Part shown: one piece after another, positions 1 to 8,766 of the stretch
Position numbering within the stretch: the stretch's first letter is position 1
Layout: each line of letters opens with the position of its first letter
Translations under genes and position numbers: made by a program
From: Novosphingobium mathurense
GTDB taxonomy: Bacteria; Pseudomonadota; Alphaproteobacteria; Sphingomonadales; Sphingomonadaceae
Assembly: GCF_900168325.1 (NCBI RefSeq)
Contig: NZ_FVZE01000002.1
Span: 372,001-436,000, forward strand
Length of the DNA stretch: 64,000 nt
Direction of reading: 5' to 3'
The notes under the pieces: generated by a model
Databases searched by the model: none
What the model was told of the DNA's origin: nothing
Seen by the model: only the letters and a program-made list of their open reading frames with translations

Positions 1-356
1 CGCGGCAGGATCGAAGTCAGGTCGAACAGCGAGGAGACGACCGGCGCATTGATCTTGAGTTCGCCGCGCGGGCGCGAGATCATGCCGCTGATGATCTGGT
101 TTGCCTCGCTCACTTCCTCGACGATGCGTGCGCAGCGGGCATACATCTCGCGTCCGGCGGGCGTCAGGGTGACCGAGCGGGTGGTGCGGTCCAGCAGACG
201 TACGCCGATGCTCTGTTCGAGTTTCGCAATCTGGCGGCTGACAGCTGCCTTTGAATAGCCCAGCATGTTGGCTGCGCTGGAAAAGCCGCCCGTGCTGACG
301 ACAGCCGCGAACGACATCATGGCCATCACGTTACCGAGGTCTGGTTTTTCGTCCAT
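1..356 (-). CDS. LysR-family transcriptional regulator (N-terminal part, cut by window edge)
   Basis: The reading frame starts at the ATG complementary to 354-356 and runs off the left edge, so about 118 N-terminal residues are visible. They form the LysR winged-helix DNA-binding domain: a helix-turn-helix around residues 18-48 (FSSAANMLGYSKAAVSRQIAKL) followed by the typical GVRLLDRTTRSVTLTPAG wing, then the linker helix. The inducer-binding domain lies outside the window. It is divergent from the aminotransferase at 576, the usual layout for a LysR regulator and its target. A motif shared with the second divergent promoter near 4930 suggests that it controls the whole 0.5-14.6 kb cluster; that is inference. 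Confidence 0.93.
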   Translation of the reverse strand, partial: MDEKPDLGNVMAMMSFAAVVSTGGFSSAANMLGYSKAAVSRQIAKLEQSIGVRLLDRTTRSVTLTPAGREMYARCARIVEEVSEANQIISGMISRPRGELKINAPVVSSLFDLTSILP

Positions 357-438
357 GATTTCTCCTCTTCCAGGCAGAGCATCAAGTCAATGGTGCGGGC
401 GCGCGGCAACCGGCCGAGTTCGGACTCGTGATCTTCGA

Positions 439-456
439 TATTGTTCACTAAACGAA
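439..456. promoter_or_regulatory. Candidate LysR operator, copy 1 (TATTGTTYACTNNAYGAA)
   Basis: The 18-mer here matches the one at 4927-4944 at 14 positions, plus two C/T transitions. It contains the imperfect dyad TTC-N7-GAA, which fits the loose T-N11-A rule for LysR-type regulators. It lies 83 bp upstream of the lysR start and about 120 bp upstream of the aminotransferase start. The rest of 357-575 shows no other gene. Confidence 0.5.
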
Positions 457-575
457 AAAAACGCATCGAATACACTAAGACTGTTGCATATTTGGACCGA
501 CTGCGCAATGCCTCGCAAAACATGAAGTGCAGCCCTGATTCGATAAACGATGCGGGCAAAGAATGGAGATACCCA

Positions 576-1940
576 ATGTCGTCTCAGCTTTCCCAAGCCG
601 CGCTGCGCGATCAGCGCAGCCAATTCCACCCGTTCACCGCGATTACCGATCTCATGGCTGACGGGCCTACGGTCATGGCAAGCGGTTCGGGCGTTCGCGT
701 TACGGATGTGGACGGCAAGGAATACCTCGACGGCATGGCCGGCCTCTGGTGCGTGAATCTGGGTTACGGCCGCAAGGAGATCACCGAGGCGATCGCCCGC
801 CAGAGCGAACGCCTGTCGTTCTTTCACACGTTCAACGGCATGTCGACCGACGTGGTTGCCGAATGTGCCGAAGCGCTGCTCGAGCGCGCACCGGTGCCGA
901 TGTCGCGCGTGTTCTTCGGCGCTTCCGGCAGCGACGCCAACGAAACCCAGCTCAAGCTGATCTGGTACTACAACAACCTGCGCGGCAAGCCGGAAAAGAA
1001 GAAGATCATTGCGCGTTGGAATGCCTATCACGGTTCGGGCGTGGCCACGGCCAGCCTGACGGGCCTGCCCGGCATGCATACCCTGTTCGACCTTCCCAAG
1101 GGTCCGATCATTCACGTCAGCGCGCCGTACTATTATCGCAAGGCGCCCGAAGGCATGAGCGAGCGTGAATTCTCGCGCCAGCTGGCCAAGGAACTGGAAG
1201 ACGTGATCGAGCGCGAGGGCGCCGACACCATCGCGGCCTTCTTCGCTGAAGCGGTCATGGGCGCCGGCGGGCTTATCCCTCCCCCGGAAGGTTATTTCGA
1301 AGAGATCGGCGCGATCCTCAAGAAGCACGACATCCTGCTGGTGGCGGACGAAGTCGTCTCCGGTTTCGGCCGTCTCGGCACGTACTGGGGCAGCCAGACC
1401 TACGGCTATGAACCCGACCTGATTACCTCGGCCAAGGGCGTGACCTCGGGCTACTTCCCGATGTCGGTCTGCTTCATCTCGCCCAAGGTCTGGGACGTGA
1501 TCGAAGGCGAGGCTGCCAAGGCCGGACTGTTCGGCCATGGCTACACCTATTCCGCGCATCCGGTTGGCGCTGCAGCGGCACTCGCCGCGCTCAAGCTGAT
1601 CGACGAACTCAAGGTGGTGGACAATGTGGCCGACGTCGGCCCTTACATGCTCCAGTCGCTGAAGGATCGTCTGGGCCAGCATGCCAATGTCGGCGACATT
1701 CGCGGTCAGGGCCTGATGATCGGTATCGAACTGGTCAAGGATCGCGCCACCAAGGAAGTTCTGCCGATGGCAGACCGTACCGGTCGCCAGGTGCTCAAGG
1801 CAGCGGCGGAACGCGGCCTGATCACGCGCGCTCTGGGCGACACCCTGGTTTTCGCTCCGCCGCTTGTCATCAATCGTGCCGAAGTCGATGAACTTGTCGA
1901 CAAGTTCGCGCTCGCGGTCAGTGACGTGCTTCCGGCCTGA
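576..1940 (+). CDS. Class III (omega) aminotransferase, PLP-dependent
   Basis: A 454-residue enzyme that would move an amino group between an omega-amino compound (amine, beta-alanine or GABA type) and a 2-oxoacid such as pyruvate. Features of fold type I class III are clear: the cofactor phosphate region FFGASGSDANET near residues 110-121, the acidic VADEVVSGFGRLG motif that contacts the pyridine nitrogen, and the Schiff-base lysine Lys287 in ITSAKGVTSGY. Length and lysine position match omega-transaminases of about 455 residues. The ATG at 576 was preferred over an in-frame start at 441 because homologues begin near here and the extension has no domain character. It is the first gene of the cluster; the substrate is not deducible. 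Confidence 0.92.
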   Translation: MSSQLSQAALRDQRSQFHPFTAITDLMADGPTVMASGSGVRVTDVDGKEYLDGMAGLWCVNLGYGRKEITEAIARQSERLSFFHTFNGMSTDVVAECAEALLERAPVPMSRVFFGASGSDANETQLKLIWYYNNLRGKPEKKKIIARWNAYHGSGVATASLTGLPGMHTLFDLPKGPIIHVSAPYYYRKAPEGMSEREFSRQLAKELEDVIEREGADTIAAFFAEAVMGAGGLIPPPEGYFEEIGAILKKHDILLVADEVVSGFGRLGTYWGSQTYGYEPDLITSAKGVTSGYFPMSVCFISPKVWDVIEGEAAKAGLFGHGYTYSAHPVGAAAALAALKLIDELKVVDNVADVGPYMLQSLKDRLGQHANVGDIRGQGLMIGIELVKDRATKEVLPMADRTGRQVLKAAAERGLITRALGDTLVFAPPLVINRAEVDELVDKFALAVSDVLPA

Positions 1941-1977
1941 TCGCAAACGGTAAGATAGCCGGGGAGAGGGCGCACCG

Positions 1978-3156
1978 ATGAACCAGACAATACCTATCGA
2001 TTCGACTGCGCCCACTGGCGGCGATGTCGTGCGGCTAACAACCCAAGGCTTGGCAAGTGCCATTGGCGTTGGGATCATCGGGGCGCTCGTCATCTTCGCC
2101 ACTCCCGGTTTTCTTGCGCTGGTGGCGCAGCAGACCGGGTTTGACAACGACCAACTCGGTTACCTGGCGGCGTGGGACATCAACGCCATGGGTGTGACCA
2201 TCGGCCTCAGCACTTTCGCATTGTCGAGGGTGCGGTGGCGGTTGGCGGTAGCGGTCGGGCTGGTCCTGATCGCGGCCGGGAACCTGCTTACCGGCCTTGC
2301 TACGGATTTCGTGGCAATGGCTGCTTCCCGCGTCGTTGCCGGGGCAGGCGAAGGAATTGCCGTTGGCTTTTCCTTCGCCGCCCTCGGGCGCGCACGCAAT
2401 CCTGACCGCGCTTTCTCGATCTACCTGGTCGCAGGGGCCCTGGTCAGCTCGCTGTTCCTTTACGCATTGCCGGAAATTCAGGCCAACTTCGCTCCGCGCA
2501 CGATCTTTGTCGCGATTGCGGTGGCAAGCCTTGCCATCATCCTGTCGCTCAAGTCTCTCCCGGACGGATCCGTGGATGAAGTGGATGTTTTCGCCAGTGG
2601 TGGCGCCGTACTGGACCGGCGCCTCGCGTCCGGATCCCTGATCGGCGTGTTTCTGCTCTTCTTCGCGATGGGCGCGGGCTGGACATATGCCGAGCGCATC
2701 GGTCAGGAGAGCGGCATTCCTGTCGGCACGATCGCCAGCGGACTTGCAATCGGCACGATGTCAGCGGTCGTCGGGGCCGCATTGGCCGGGATGTTGCCGC
2801 AGCGCTGGGGTCGGACGGGGCCCTTGATCGTGAGCTGCGTAATCGGCGTGATCGGCTTCCTGATGTTCACGGGCACCGTGACCCAAAGCGCCTTCGTCAT
2901 CGCCTGCGGGCTCATGATGTTCAGCTGGAACTTCGCCCAGCCCCTGCTTTCCGGGATCTGTTCGGAGGCATGCGGTCGCGGCCGTGTGGTCTGCGCGATG
3001 GGGGCTATCCAGACTTTCGGGACCGGTCTTGGCCCTGCAGCTGCGGCGGCTTCGCTTGCGACCGGTAGCTTCAACCTGATGCTCTATGCCTGCTGCGTGG
3101 TGACCGTCTGCAGCACGATTGCGACAATCATCGGTATTTCACGCAAGTCTGCCTGA
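1978..3156 (+). CDS. Major facilitator superfamily transporter
   Basis: A 392-residue inner-membrane protein with about 12 hydrophobic segments arranged in two halves separated by a polar loop near residues 195-215. The first loop holds the small-residue and Arg pattern (FALSRVRWR) where MFS proteins carry motif A. It follows the aminotransferase by 37 bp and ends at a strong terminator, so the two probably form a two-gene operon. The likely role is import of the pathway substrate or export of a product. No residue signature lets me name the subfamily. Confidence 0.85.
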   Translation: MNQTIPIDSTAPTGGDVVRLTTQGLASAIGVGIIGALVIFATPGFLALVAQQTGFDNDQLGYLAAWDINAMGVTIGLSTFALSRVRWRLAVAVGLVLIAAGNLLTGLATDFVAMAASRVVAGAGEGIAVGFSFAALGRARNPDRAFSIYLVAGALVSSLFLYALPEIQANFAPRTIFVAIAVASLAIILSLKSLPDGSVDEVDVFASGGAVLDRRLASGSLIGVFLLFFAMGAGWTYAERIGQESGIPVGTIASGLAIGTMSAVVGAALAGMLPQRWGRTGPLIVSCVIGVIGFLMFTGTVTQSAFVIACGLMMFSWNFAQPLLSGICSEACGRGRVVCAMGAIQTFGTGLGPAAAAASLATGSFNLMLYACCVVTVCSTIATIIGISRKSA

Positions 3157-3179
3157 GCCTTTCCGCTTGTAGGCAAATT

Positions 3180-3219
3180 GAAAGGGCGCCGACCGCGAGG
3201 CCGACGCCCTTTTCTTTTG
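3180..3219. terminator. Bidirectional intrinsic terminator between convergent genes
   Basis: A 14-bp stem (3181-3194 with about 3199-3212) has only two mismatches as plus-strand RNA, and these become G-U wobbles on the minus strand. A T-rich tract follows on the plus side (TTTTCTTTT), and TTTCAATTT follows on the minus side. It would end both the MFS operon and the SDR/hydratase operon. Confidence 0.8.
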
Positions 3220-3238
3220 GCGGAAGTTTCTCTTCTGC

Positions 3239-4042
3239 TTAGAGGAAGACTGCGCGGGACAGGCCGCCATCGACAGCGATGGATTCACCGGTCACGCCGC
3301 TGCCGAGCTTCGAGCAGAGGAACACGATCGGGTCGGCCACTTCCTCGACCTCGAGCATGCGCTTGAGAGCTGCAGGAGCTGCGGCTTCGCGTTCGACAAT
3401 GGCGTCGACGGTCGTGCCTTCGTCCTGTGCCATCTCCGCAAACCATTCCTCGATGTGCTCGGTGCGGGTGACGCCGGGATGGATGATGTTGACGGTGATG
3501 CCATCCTTGCCGACTTCATCCGACAGCGTCTTGGTGAAGTGCACCAGTGCCGTGTTGCGCATGCCCGAGAGGGCCTCGGTGCAACGTGCGGTCAGGCCGC
3601 CGACGTTGACGATCCGGCCCCATCCGGCCTTGCGCATGTGCGGGACGCAAGCCTTGGCGGTGCGGAAATAGCCGAAGAGCTTGGTGTTGAGGTCGAGCAT
3701 CAGCGCGTCCTCGTCGGCTTCCTCGATCGCGTTGCGCACCAGGCCGCCAGGTGCGGCCGCGCAGTTGACGAGAATGTGCACGGCGCCGAAGCGTTCGACG
3801 GCCGCGGCGACGAGCGCTTCGACCGATTCCTTCGAGGTCGTGTCGGTGGGCACGGCGATGATCTCGCCCCCGGTGCTGTTGCGCAGTTCCTCGGCCGCGG
3901 CTTCCAGCTTCGATGCGGTCCGTGCCGCAATCACAACCTTCGCCCCCGCGAGCGCCAGCTTGCGTGCCGTTTCCTTGCCGATGCCCACACCACCACCGGT
4001 GATGACGGCAACCTTACCTTCCAGTCCTAAATCAAGGCTCAT
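3239..4042 (-). CDS. SDR-fold protein lacking the Ser-Tyr-Lys catalytic residues (paralogue 1)
   Basis: A 267-residue Rossmann-fold protein of the short-chain dehydrogenase/reductase family. The cofactor-binding TGGGVGIG motif is intact near the N-terminus, and the C-terminal SIAVDGG segment is typical. The active site is not: where classical members have Y-x3-K, this one reads Ser159-Gly-Met-Arg-Asn163, and the usual catalytic Ser is replaced in VNVGGLT. The protein at 11282-12058 has the same replacements, so this looks like a distinct subfamily and not random decay. A GGAGA ribosome site precedes the ATG. It is 21 bp downstream of the hydratase in the same transcript. It may bind NAD(P) and act on an unusual substrate, or be non-catalytic. 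Confidence 0.88.
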   Translation of the reverse strand: MSLDLGLEGKVAVITGGGVGIGKETARKLALAGAKVVIAARTASKLEAAAEELRNSTGGEIIAVPTDTTSKESVEALVAAAVERFGAVHILVNCAAAPGGLVRNAIEEADEDALMLDLNTKLFGYFRTAKACVPHMRKAGWGRIVNVGGLTARCTEALSGMRNTALVHFTKTLSDEVGKDGITVNIIHPGVTRTEHIEEWFAEMAQDEGTTVDAIVEREAAAPAALKRMLEVEEVADPIVFLCSKLGSGVTGESIAVDGGLSRAVFL

Positions 4043-4063
4043 TTACAGATCTCCGTATGATAC

Positions 4064-4834
4064 TCATGCTAAAAGGGATACGCGTGCGACTTCGATGCCA
4101 TTGAATGCGGCGCTGACCGAATCCCCGGCACTGATCGGAGTGGCGCCGGTGCAGCTTCCCGCCGAAACGAGCTGTTCGCGGCGTAGACCGCCCTCGCCAT
4201 TGTCGCAAAGCCAGTTGGCCAGCCACACCAGCGCATCGAGCGGATTGCCCATGACGCGCGTGGTGGAGCCGTTCTCCTGCACTTCGCCGTTGAGCGCGAT
4301 CGAAACCGGCATGTCGGCATAGCTGTCTTCCCATTGTGCGGAAAGACGAGCGCCCAGAACCAGCGCATGCCCCATCGCATTGTCAGCCACCAGCAGCCCC
4401 AGGGGCATGTCACTGGTGGTATAGCGCGGGGCTGCAAGTTCGATGCCGGCGTAGAGCGCCTGGATCGCGGGAAGGACGGTCTCCCGGGTATAAGGGGTGT
4501 CCTTCGGCGGCAGGTCATGCCCGATCTCGAATACAAGTTCCGCTTCCGCGAACATCTCGGGCCAGGCCTGGCGGGTCTGCGTGCCGTTGTTGAGGATCGC
4601 GCTTGCGGCCAGGCGTCCGACGATAGGCTCGTCCGTGCCGAATGCGTCGCGCGCCTGGGGTGTTGTCAGGGCCAGCTTCCATACCATCACCGGCAGATTG
4701 GTCGTGCGCATGATCGCGCGCTGCACGTCATAGGCCTCTGCGAGCGAGGGCTCGTTTGCCGGCAGTGGAAGCGGGGTCCCGGTTCTGCGGGCGGCCGCCA
4801 ATATGCTTTCAAGAGTATTCCCGGACTGAGTCAC
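4064..4834 (-). CDS. 2-keto-4-pentenoate hydratase / 4-oxalocrotonate decarboxylase family protein
   Basis: A 256-residue member of the fumarylacetoacetate hydrolase superfamily. Metal-binding acidic residues appear in FAEAELVFEIGHDLP, and the family motif VSAGSCTG sits near residues 225-232, as in MhpD/DmpE-type hydratases. These enzymes hydrate 2-oxo-4-enoates or decarboxylate oxalocrotonates late in aromatic meta-cleavage routes. The start is GTG, preceded by GGGAGAATG; no better ATG is available. It is first in a two-gene minus-strand operon with SDR paralogue 1 and shares its promoter region with the divergent aldehyde dehydrogenase. Hydratase versus decarboxylase cannot be settled here. 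Confidence 0.85.
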   Translation of the reverse strand: MTQSGNTLESILAAARRTGTPLPLPANEPSLAEAYDVQRAIMRTTNLPVMVWKLALTTPQARDAFGTDEPIVGRLAASAILNNGTQTRQAWPEMFAEAELVFEIGHDLPPKDTPYTRETVLPAIQALYAGIELAAPRYTTSDMPLGLLVADNAMGHALVLGARLSAQWEDSYADMPVSIALNGEVQENGSTTRVMGNPLDALVWLANWLCDNGEGGLRREQLVSAGSCTGATPISAGDSVSAAFNGIEVARVSLLA

Positions 4835-4926
4835 GCTGTCATTCTCCCAGTTCTAACCAAGGGATCGCCCAGCATCGCCGGGAGCTAATTGTCGATCTTA
4901 TGAAACAACCAGAGATAAAAAACTAG

Positions 4927-4944
4927 TATTGTTTACTCCATGAA
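4927..4944. promoter_or_regulatory. Candidate LysR operator, copy 2 (TATTGTTYACTNNAYGAA)
   Basis: This is the second copy of the 18-mer at 439-456, placed almost exactly midway between the GTG at 4834 (93 bp) and the ATG at 5036 (92 bp). It could therefore control both divergent operons. An AAACAA/TTGTTT inverted repeat (4903-4908 and 4929-4934) overlaps it. Confidence 0.5.
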
Positions 4945-5035
4945 GGTGCGCTATCAGACGATTCGATGATGACAAACCATGGCCGGTTGAACCCTATGGA
5001 TGTTCGCGGGCTTTGGTCTTTCCCAAGGAGGGGTG

Positions 5036-6559
5036 ATGTCCGCAGTTGCTACCGCAAGCGCATCCGATGCGTTCTCGATCGCCGCACGGCTTGAAGCCGA
5101 TCTGAAGAATTCGCCGCGTGGCCTGATTATCGACGGCAAGTCGGTTCCGGCGCGCTCTGGCAAGACCTTTGCCACGCTCAATCCTGCAACGTGCCGTGAA
5201 ATCTGCCAGGTGGCGGAAGGCGGCGTGGAAGATGTGGATCTTGCCGTGCAGGCCGCTCGCCGCGCGCTGAACAATCCCGCCTGGCGTGACATGAGCGCGG
5301 TCGATCGCTCGCTGCTCCTCAACCGACTGGCAGACCTGATCGAGCGTGATGCGCAGGAACTGGCGGTGCTGGAGTGCATCGACAACGGCAAGCCTGCGGC
5401 ACTCACCCAGGCGGTCGAGATCGAGGGTTCGATCAAGACCTTCCGTTACTTCGCAGGATGGCCGACCAAGTTCGGTGGTGAGACCCTGCCGGTTTCACCG
5501 CGTAGCGGGGCGAAGATTCTCAATTACACCGTGCGCGAGCCGGTGGGTGTCTGCGGCCTTATCGTGCCGTGGAACTATCCGATGTCGATGGCGGCATGGA
5601 AGGTGGCGCCGGCACTGGCTGCGGGCTGCACTGTTGTGCTCAAGCCTGCCGAGCAGACCCCGCTGACCGCCCTGCGCCTGGCCGAGCTGGCGCTCGAAGC
5701 AGGCATTCCGGCCGGCGTGTTCAACGTCATCACCGGTTTCGGTGAGGCCGGCGCCGCGCTGGTCGATCATCCGGGTGTGGACAAGGTGGCATTCACCGGT
5801 TCGACCGAGGTCGGCAAGGCGATCGTGCGCGGAAGCACGGGCAACCTGAAGAAGGTGAGCCTCGAGCTGGGCGGAAAGTCGCCGCAGATCGTTCTCCCCG
5901 ACGCCGATCTGGATGCCGCCGCGGCTTCGATCGCTGCCGGCATCTTCTTCAACCAGGGCCAGACCTGCACTGCCGGTTCGCGCCTTTACGCCCACGAATC
6001 GATCCATGACGACCTGCTTGCCCGCGTCGCCGATCATGCTGCCAAGCTGACGATCGGCAACGGGCTTGATGCTGGCGTGAACTTCGGTCCGCTGGTGTCC
6101 GAAGAGCAGTGGGATCGCGTCAGCTCCTATGTCGACATCGGCGTGCGGGAAGGTGCCGAGCTGGTGTGCGGCGGCGGGCGGCCTGAAGGGCTGAACGATG
6201 GCTTCTTCTTCCAGCCGACGATCCTTGCCAATGCGGGGCGCGACATGCGCGTCGTGCGCGAGGAGATCTTCGGTCCGGTGCTGAGCGCGCTGAGCTGGTC
6301 GGATCCCGAGGATCTCGTGGCGCAGGCCAACGACTCCGACTTCGGTCTTTCCGCCGGGATCTGGACCAACAACCTCAAGCAGGCCCATCGCCTGGCAGGT
6401 GCGGTCAAGGCCGGCACGGTCTGGATCAATTGCTTCAACCTCGTTGACAACGCGACACCGTTCGGTGGCTTCAAGCAGTCCGGCTGGGGACGTGAGCATG
6501 GCCGCCAGGCGATGGAACTCTACAGCGAAGTGAAGAGCATCTGGGTCAATCTCAGCTGA
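5036..6559 (+). CDS. NAD(P)-dependent aldehyde dehydrogenase
   Basis: A 507-residue member of the aldehyde dehydrogenase superfamily, oxidising an aldehyde to the acid. The general base Glu277 lies in SLELGGKSP and the nucleophile Cys311 in [12 protein letters not shown], with the NAD-site asparagine in VPWNYP. The length is normal. The ATG at 5036 is chosen because AAGGAGG precedes it; an upstream in-frame ATG at 5000 lacks a ribosome site. It opens the nine-kilobase plus-strand run and could oxidise the aldehyde made by the ThDP enzyme or by the aminotransferase. The substrate is unknown. Confidence 0.93.
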   Translation: MSAVATASASDAFSIAARLEADLKNSPRGLIIDGKSVPARSGKTFATLNPATCREICQVAEGGVEDVDLAVQAARRALNNPAWRDMSAVDRSLLLNRLADLIERDAQELAVLECIDNGKPAALTQAVEIEGSIKTFRYFAGWPTKFGGETLPVSPRSGAKILNYTVREPVGVCGLIVPWNYPMSMAAWKVAPALAAGCTVVLKPAEQTPLTALRLAELALEAGIPAGVFNVITGFGEAGAALVDHPGVDKVAFTGSTEVGKAIVRGSTGNLKKVSLELGGKSPQIVLPDADLDAAAASIAAGIFFNQGQTCTAGSRLYAHESIHDDLLARVADHAAKLTIGNGLDAGVNFGPLVSEEQWDRVSSYVDIGVREGAELVCGGGRPEGLNDGFFFQPTILANAGRDMRVVREEIFGPVLSALSWSDPEDLVAQANDSDFGLSAGIWTNNLKQAHRLAGAVKAGTVWINCFNLVDNATPFGGFKQSGWGREHGRQAMELYSEVKSIWVNLS

Positions 6560-6611
6560 GCCAGAACAAACGCCAAAAGCAGCAGGCCAGAATAGCAGGA
6601 ACGGGACACTC

Positions 6612-7646
6612 ATGAGCAGAACACTCATTGTTGCAACCGACGGACAAGCCGTCATGCGCAGCCACGATGACGGCAAAAGCTGGTATCGCATCAATATCCG
6701 GCAGGATCTGGAGTACGACGACCGCGTGCGCTGTCTCCTGGTCGATCCGGCCAACCCCGATGCGGTTTTCGCAGGCGCTGAAAAGGGCCTCTTCTACAGC
6801 GAGGATTGCGGTGTCCACTGGCGCCGGATCGACTGCGCGCTCAATGGCTACGCGGTGTGGAAGCTGGCTGTTAGCGAGAGCGATCCGAAGGTCATGTACG
6901 CCGGCACCGGCGCCCCTTCGCGATCGGCCCTGTTCCGCTCGCGCGATGGCGGGCAGACCTGGGAACAGACTTCCCTGGAAATGCCGGAATTCTGCGAAGG
7001 CGTGAATCGCCCGCGGATGCTTGCCGTGGTCGTCGATCCCGATGATGCCAACGACGTTTGGGCCGGTGTCGAGGAAGGTGGACTTTGGCGGAGCCGCGAT
7101 GGCGGTGACACCTGGGACCGCATCGACACGACCTGGTCGGAGTTCGGCGGCAATTCGGACCTGCACGACATCATGATCCTGCCGCAGGATGATGGCAGCA
7201 AGGTCCATCTCGCCCTGACGGTGATCGCGCTCTACCGTTCGACCGACGGCGGCAAGACGTGGGAACGGACGCCTGCCAAGGAAGCGTGGGGCCTGCGCTA
7301 TTCGCGTATCATGGTCCGCAAGCCGGGCAGTGCCACGCAGCTCGCGGTAGGCATCGGCGATGGTACGCCGGGAACGACCGCGGCGATCCTGACTTCCGAC
7401 GATGCTGGCCTGACCTGGACCCGTTCGGAGCTGGACAAGCCTTCGAACTCCTGCATGTGGGCCTTCGGATCTAATCCGGCAGACCCGGATTTCCTCCTTT
7501 CCGCAAGCAAGTTCGGGTATCTCTATCGCAGCACCGACGGTGGGCGGACTTGGGCCAAGGAATGGCGCGAGTTCAACGAGATCACCGACCTGACTTGGAT
7601 TCCGGGCGTTCCGGAAGATCTGGGGTTGCCGCATGTCACCAATTAA
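6612..7646 (+). CDS. Cytosolic beta-propeller with seven BNR/Asp-box repeats
   Basis: A 344-residue protein with seven S-x-D-x-G-x-T/S/H-W boxes (SHDDGKSW, SEDCGVHW, SRDGGQTW, SRDGGDTW, STDGGKTW, SDDAGLTW, STDGGRTW) spread evenly along the chain, predicting a seven-bladed propeller like sialidases, Vps10 or Ycf48. No signal peptide is visible, so it probably stays in the cytoplasm, unlike most Asp-box proteins. The sialidase catalytic Arg triad and FRIP motif are not apparent. Its last 14 bases overlap the VOC gene, implying translational coupling. A role as a sugar-lactone-type or scaffold protein of the pathway is possible, but I do not assign one. Confidence 0.88.
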   Translation: MSRTLIVATDGQAVMRSHDDGKSWYRINIRQDLEYDDRVRCLLVDPANPDAVFAGAEKGLFYSEDCGVHWRRIDCALNGYAVWKLAVSESDPKVMYAGTGAPSRSALFRSRDGGQTWEQTSLEMPEFCEGVNRPRMLAVVVDPDDANDVWAGVEEGGLWRSRDGGDTWDRIDTTWSEFGGNSDLHDIMILPQDDGSKVHLALTVIALYRSTDGGKTWERTPAKEAWGLRYSRIMVRKPGSATQLAVGIGDGTPGTTAAILTSDDAGLTWTRSELDKPSNSCMWAFGSNPADPDFLLSASKFGYLYRSTDGGRTWAKEWREFNEITDLTWIPGVPEDLGLPHVTN

Positions 7647-8097
7647 AGTCGATCGCATCGCGCACATCGTTCTCTTTGTGCGCGATCCGGAAGCCTCCGC
7701 GCAGTGGTACTGCGACGTGCTCAACATGAAGATCACGGCTCGCGCCGGCGATGGCCCCTACAAGGGCGGCGTGTTCATGAGCTTCGGCGAAAGCGACCAC
7801 GACATTGCCCTGTTCAAGGCCGAGGAAGGCGCGGCCAAGGGCAAGGAGTTCGAGCATATCGGCCTGATGATGGCCGGCACCAGCATGGACGACCTGCGCG
7901 CCAACTACGACTTCTTCAAGGAGCGTGGTGTGGAGATCGCCGAGATACTCGATCACGGGGTGTCGGTAGGGATCTACTTCTACGATCCGGACGGACACAT
8001 GCTTGAGGTGTTCTGCCAGAAGATTCCGCAGGCGGGTGGCCTTTCGCAGGCTGAACTCAATCGCAATCAGGGACAGGCCGATCCGATCCAACTGTGA
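7633..8097 (+). CDS. VOC-superfamily protein (glyoxalase / extradiol dioxygenase-like)
   Basis: A 154-residue protein with two beta-alpha-beta-beta-beta modules of the vicinal oxygen chelate fold. Candidate metal ligands are His11 in RIAHIVLFV, the His of FEHIGLMM and the Glu of HMLEVF, the H-H-E pattern used by extradiol dioxygenases and some glyoxalases. It is shorter than classical two-domain catechol dioxygenases, so an isomerase, epimerase or small ring-cleavage dioxygenase are all open. It overlaps the propeller gene by 14 bp and is 48 bp before the DUF1185 gene. Confidence 0.85.
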   Translation: MSPIKVDRIAHIVLFVRDPEASAQWYCDVLNMKITARAGDGPYKGGVFMSFGESDHDIALFKAEEGAAKGKEFEHIGLMMAGTSMDDLRANYDFFKERGVEIAEILDHGVSVGIYFYDPDGHMLEVFCQKIPQAGGLSQAELNRNQGQADPIQL

Positions 8098-8145
8098 TCG
8101 GGCGTGCCGGCATTTATTGCACAAGGTATAGTGTAGGAATCTACC

Positions 8146-8751
8146 ATGACTAATTACGCTTCCAATTTCGGCGCTTTTCACGTTCGTCGCTGGTACGCCC
8201 AGGTTCAGGAAATCTGGGCAGGCGAGACGGGTGCCGCCGCCGATGGCGCGCCCCTGTTCAAGTACATGGTCGGTGCATGCCTCAAGAACCCCTATGCCGG
8301 GCAGTACGTCGAGGACCTTTCGGCATGGATCGAAGCTTCGCCTGCGCTTGGCGAGGAATTCGGTCGGCGTCTCAACGCCCTTTCGGGCGGAGCGAAGATC
8401 GAAAGCTACGGCAAGGCGATCCTCGTCGGGCTCGACGGTGAATACGAACACGGCAATGCCCTGCTGACCAACCCTGCCGCCGATCCCGTCCGCAAGGCCG
8501 TCGGTGGTGGTGCGTCGTGGGTTCCGTCGACCGGCAAGCGCGGCGTGCCGGGCACGATCCTCGACATTCCGCTTGGTCACAAGGACGCCCTTTATGTCCG
8601 GTCGCACTACGACACCATGAGCGTGTCGTTCGATGACGGCCCGAAGGCCGATGAAGTCATCGTATGCTGGGCTTTCGCCACGCGCGGTCGTCTCAACGCA
8701 CGCCTCGGTGGCCTGCGCGCAGAAGACGCCGAAGGCAACGGCCTGACCTGA
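8146..8751 (+). CDS. DUF1185 ('amino acid synthesis') family protein
   Basis: A 201-residue soluble protein that I recognise as the DUF1185/AA_synth family from the order of its conserved blocks: KNPYAGQYVEDLS, SYGKAILVGLDGEYEHG, VGGGASWVPSTGKRG, LGHKDALYVRSHYD and DEVIVCWA. The family is about 190 residues long and has no established reaction to my knowledge; the name 'amino acid synthesis' is historical. The conserved Gly, Ser, Lys and His residues suggest an enzyme and not a structural protein. It lies between the VOC and hydrolase genes, 15 bp before the latter. Confidence 0.85.
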   Translation: MTNYASNFGAFHVRRWYAQVQEIWAGETGAAADGAPLFKYMVGACLKNPYAGQYVEDLSAWIEASPALGEEFGRRLNALSGGAKIESYGKAILVGLDGEYEHGNALLTNPAADPVRKAVGGGASWVPSTGKRGVPGTILDIPLGHKDALYVRSHYDTMSVSFDDGPKADEVIVCWAFATRGRLNARLGGLRAEDAEGNGLT

Positions 8752-8766
8752 AGGAAGCGTGATCTG

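Noticed and set aside
387..2147. 586-codon minus-strand open frame opposite the aminotransferase
   Set aside because: Shadow of a gene with an intact PLP site. It would also run through the lysR promoter region.
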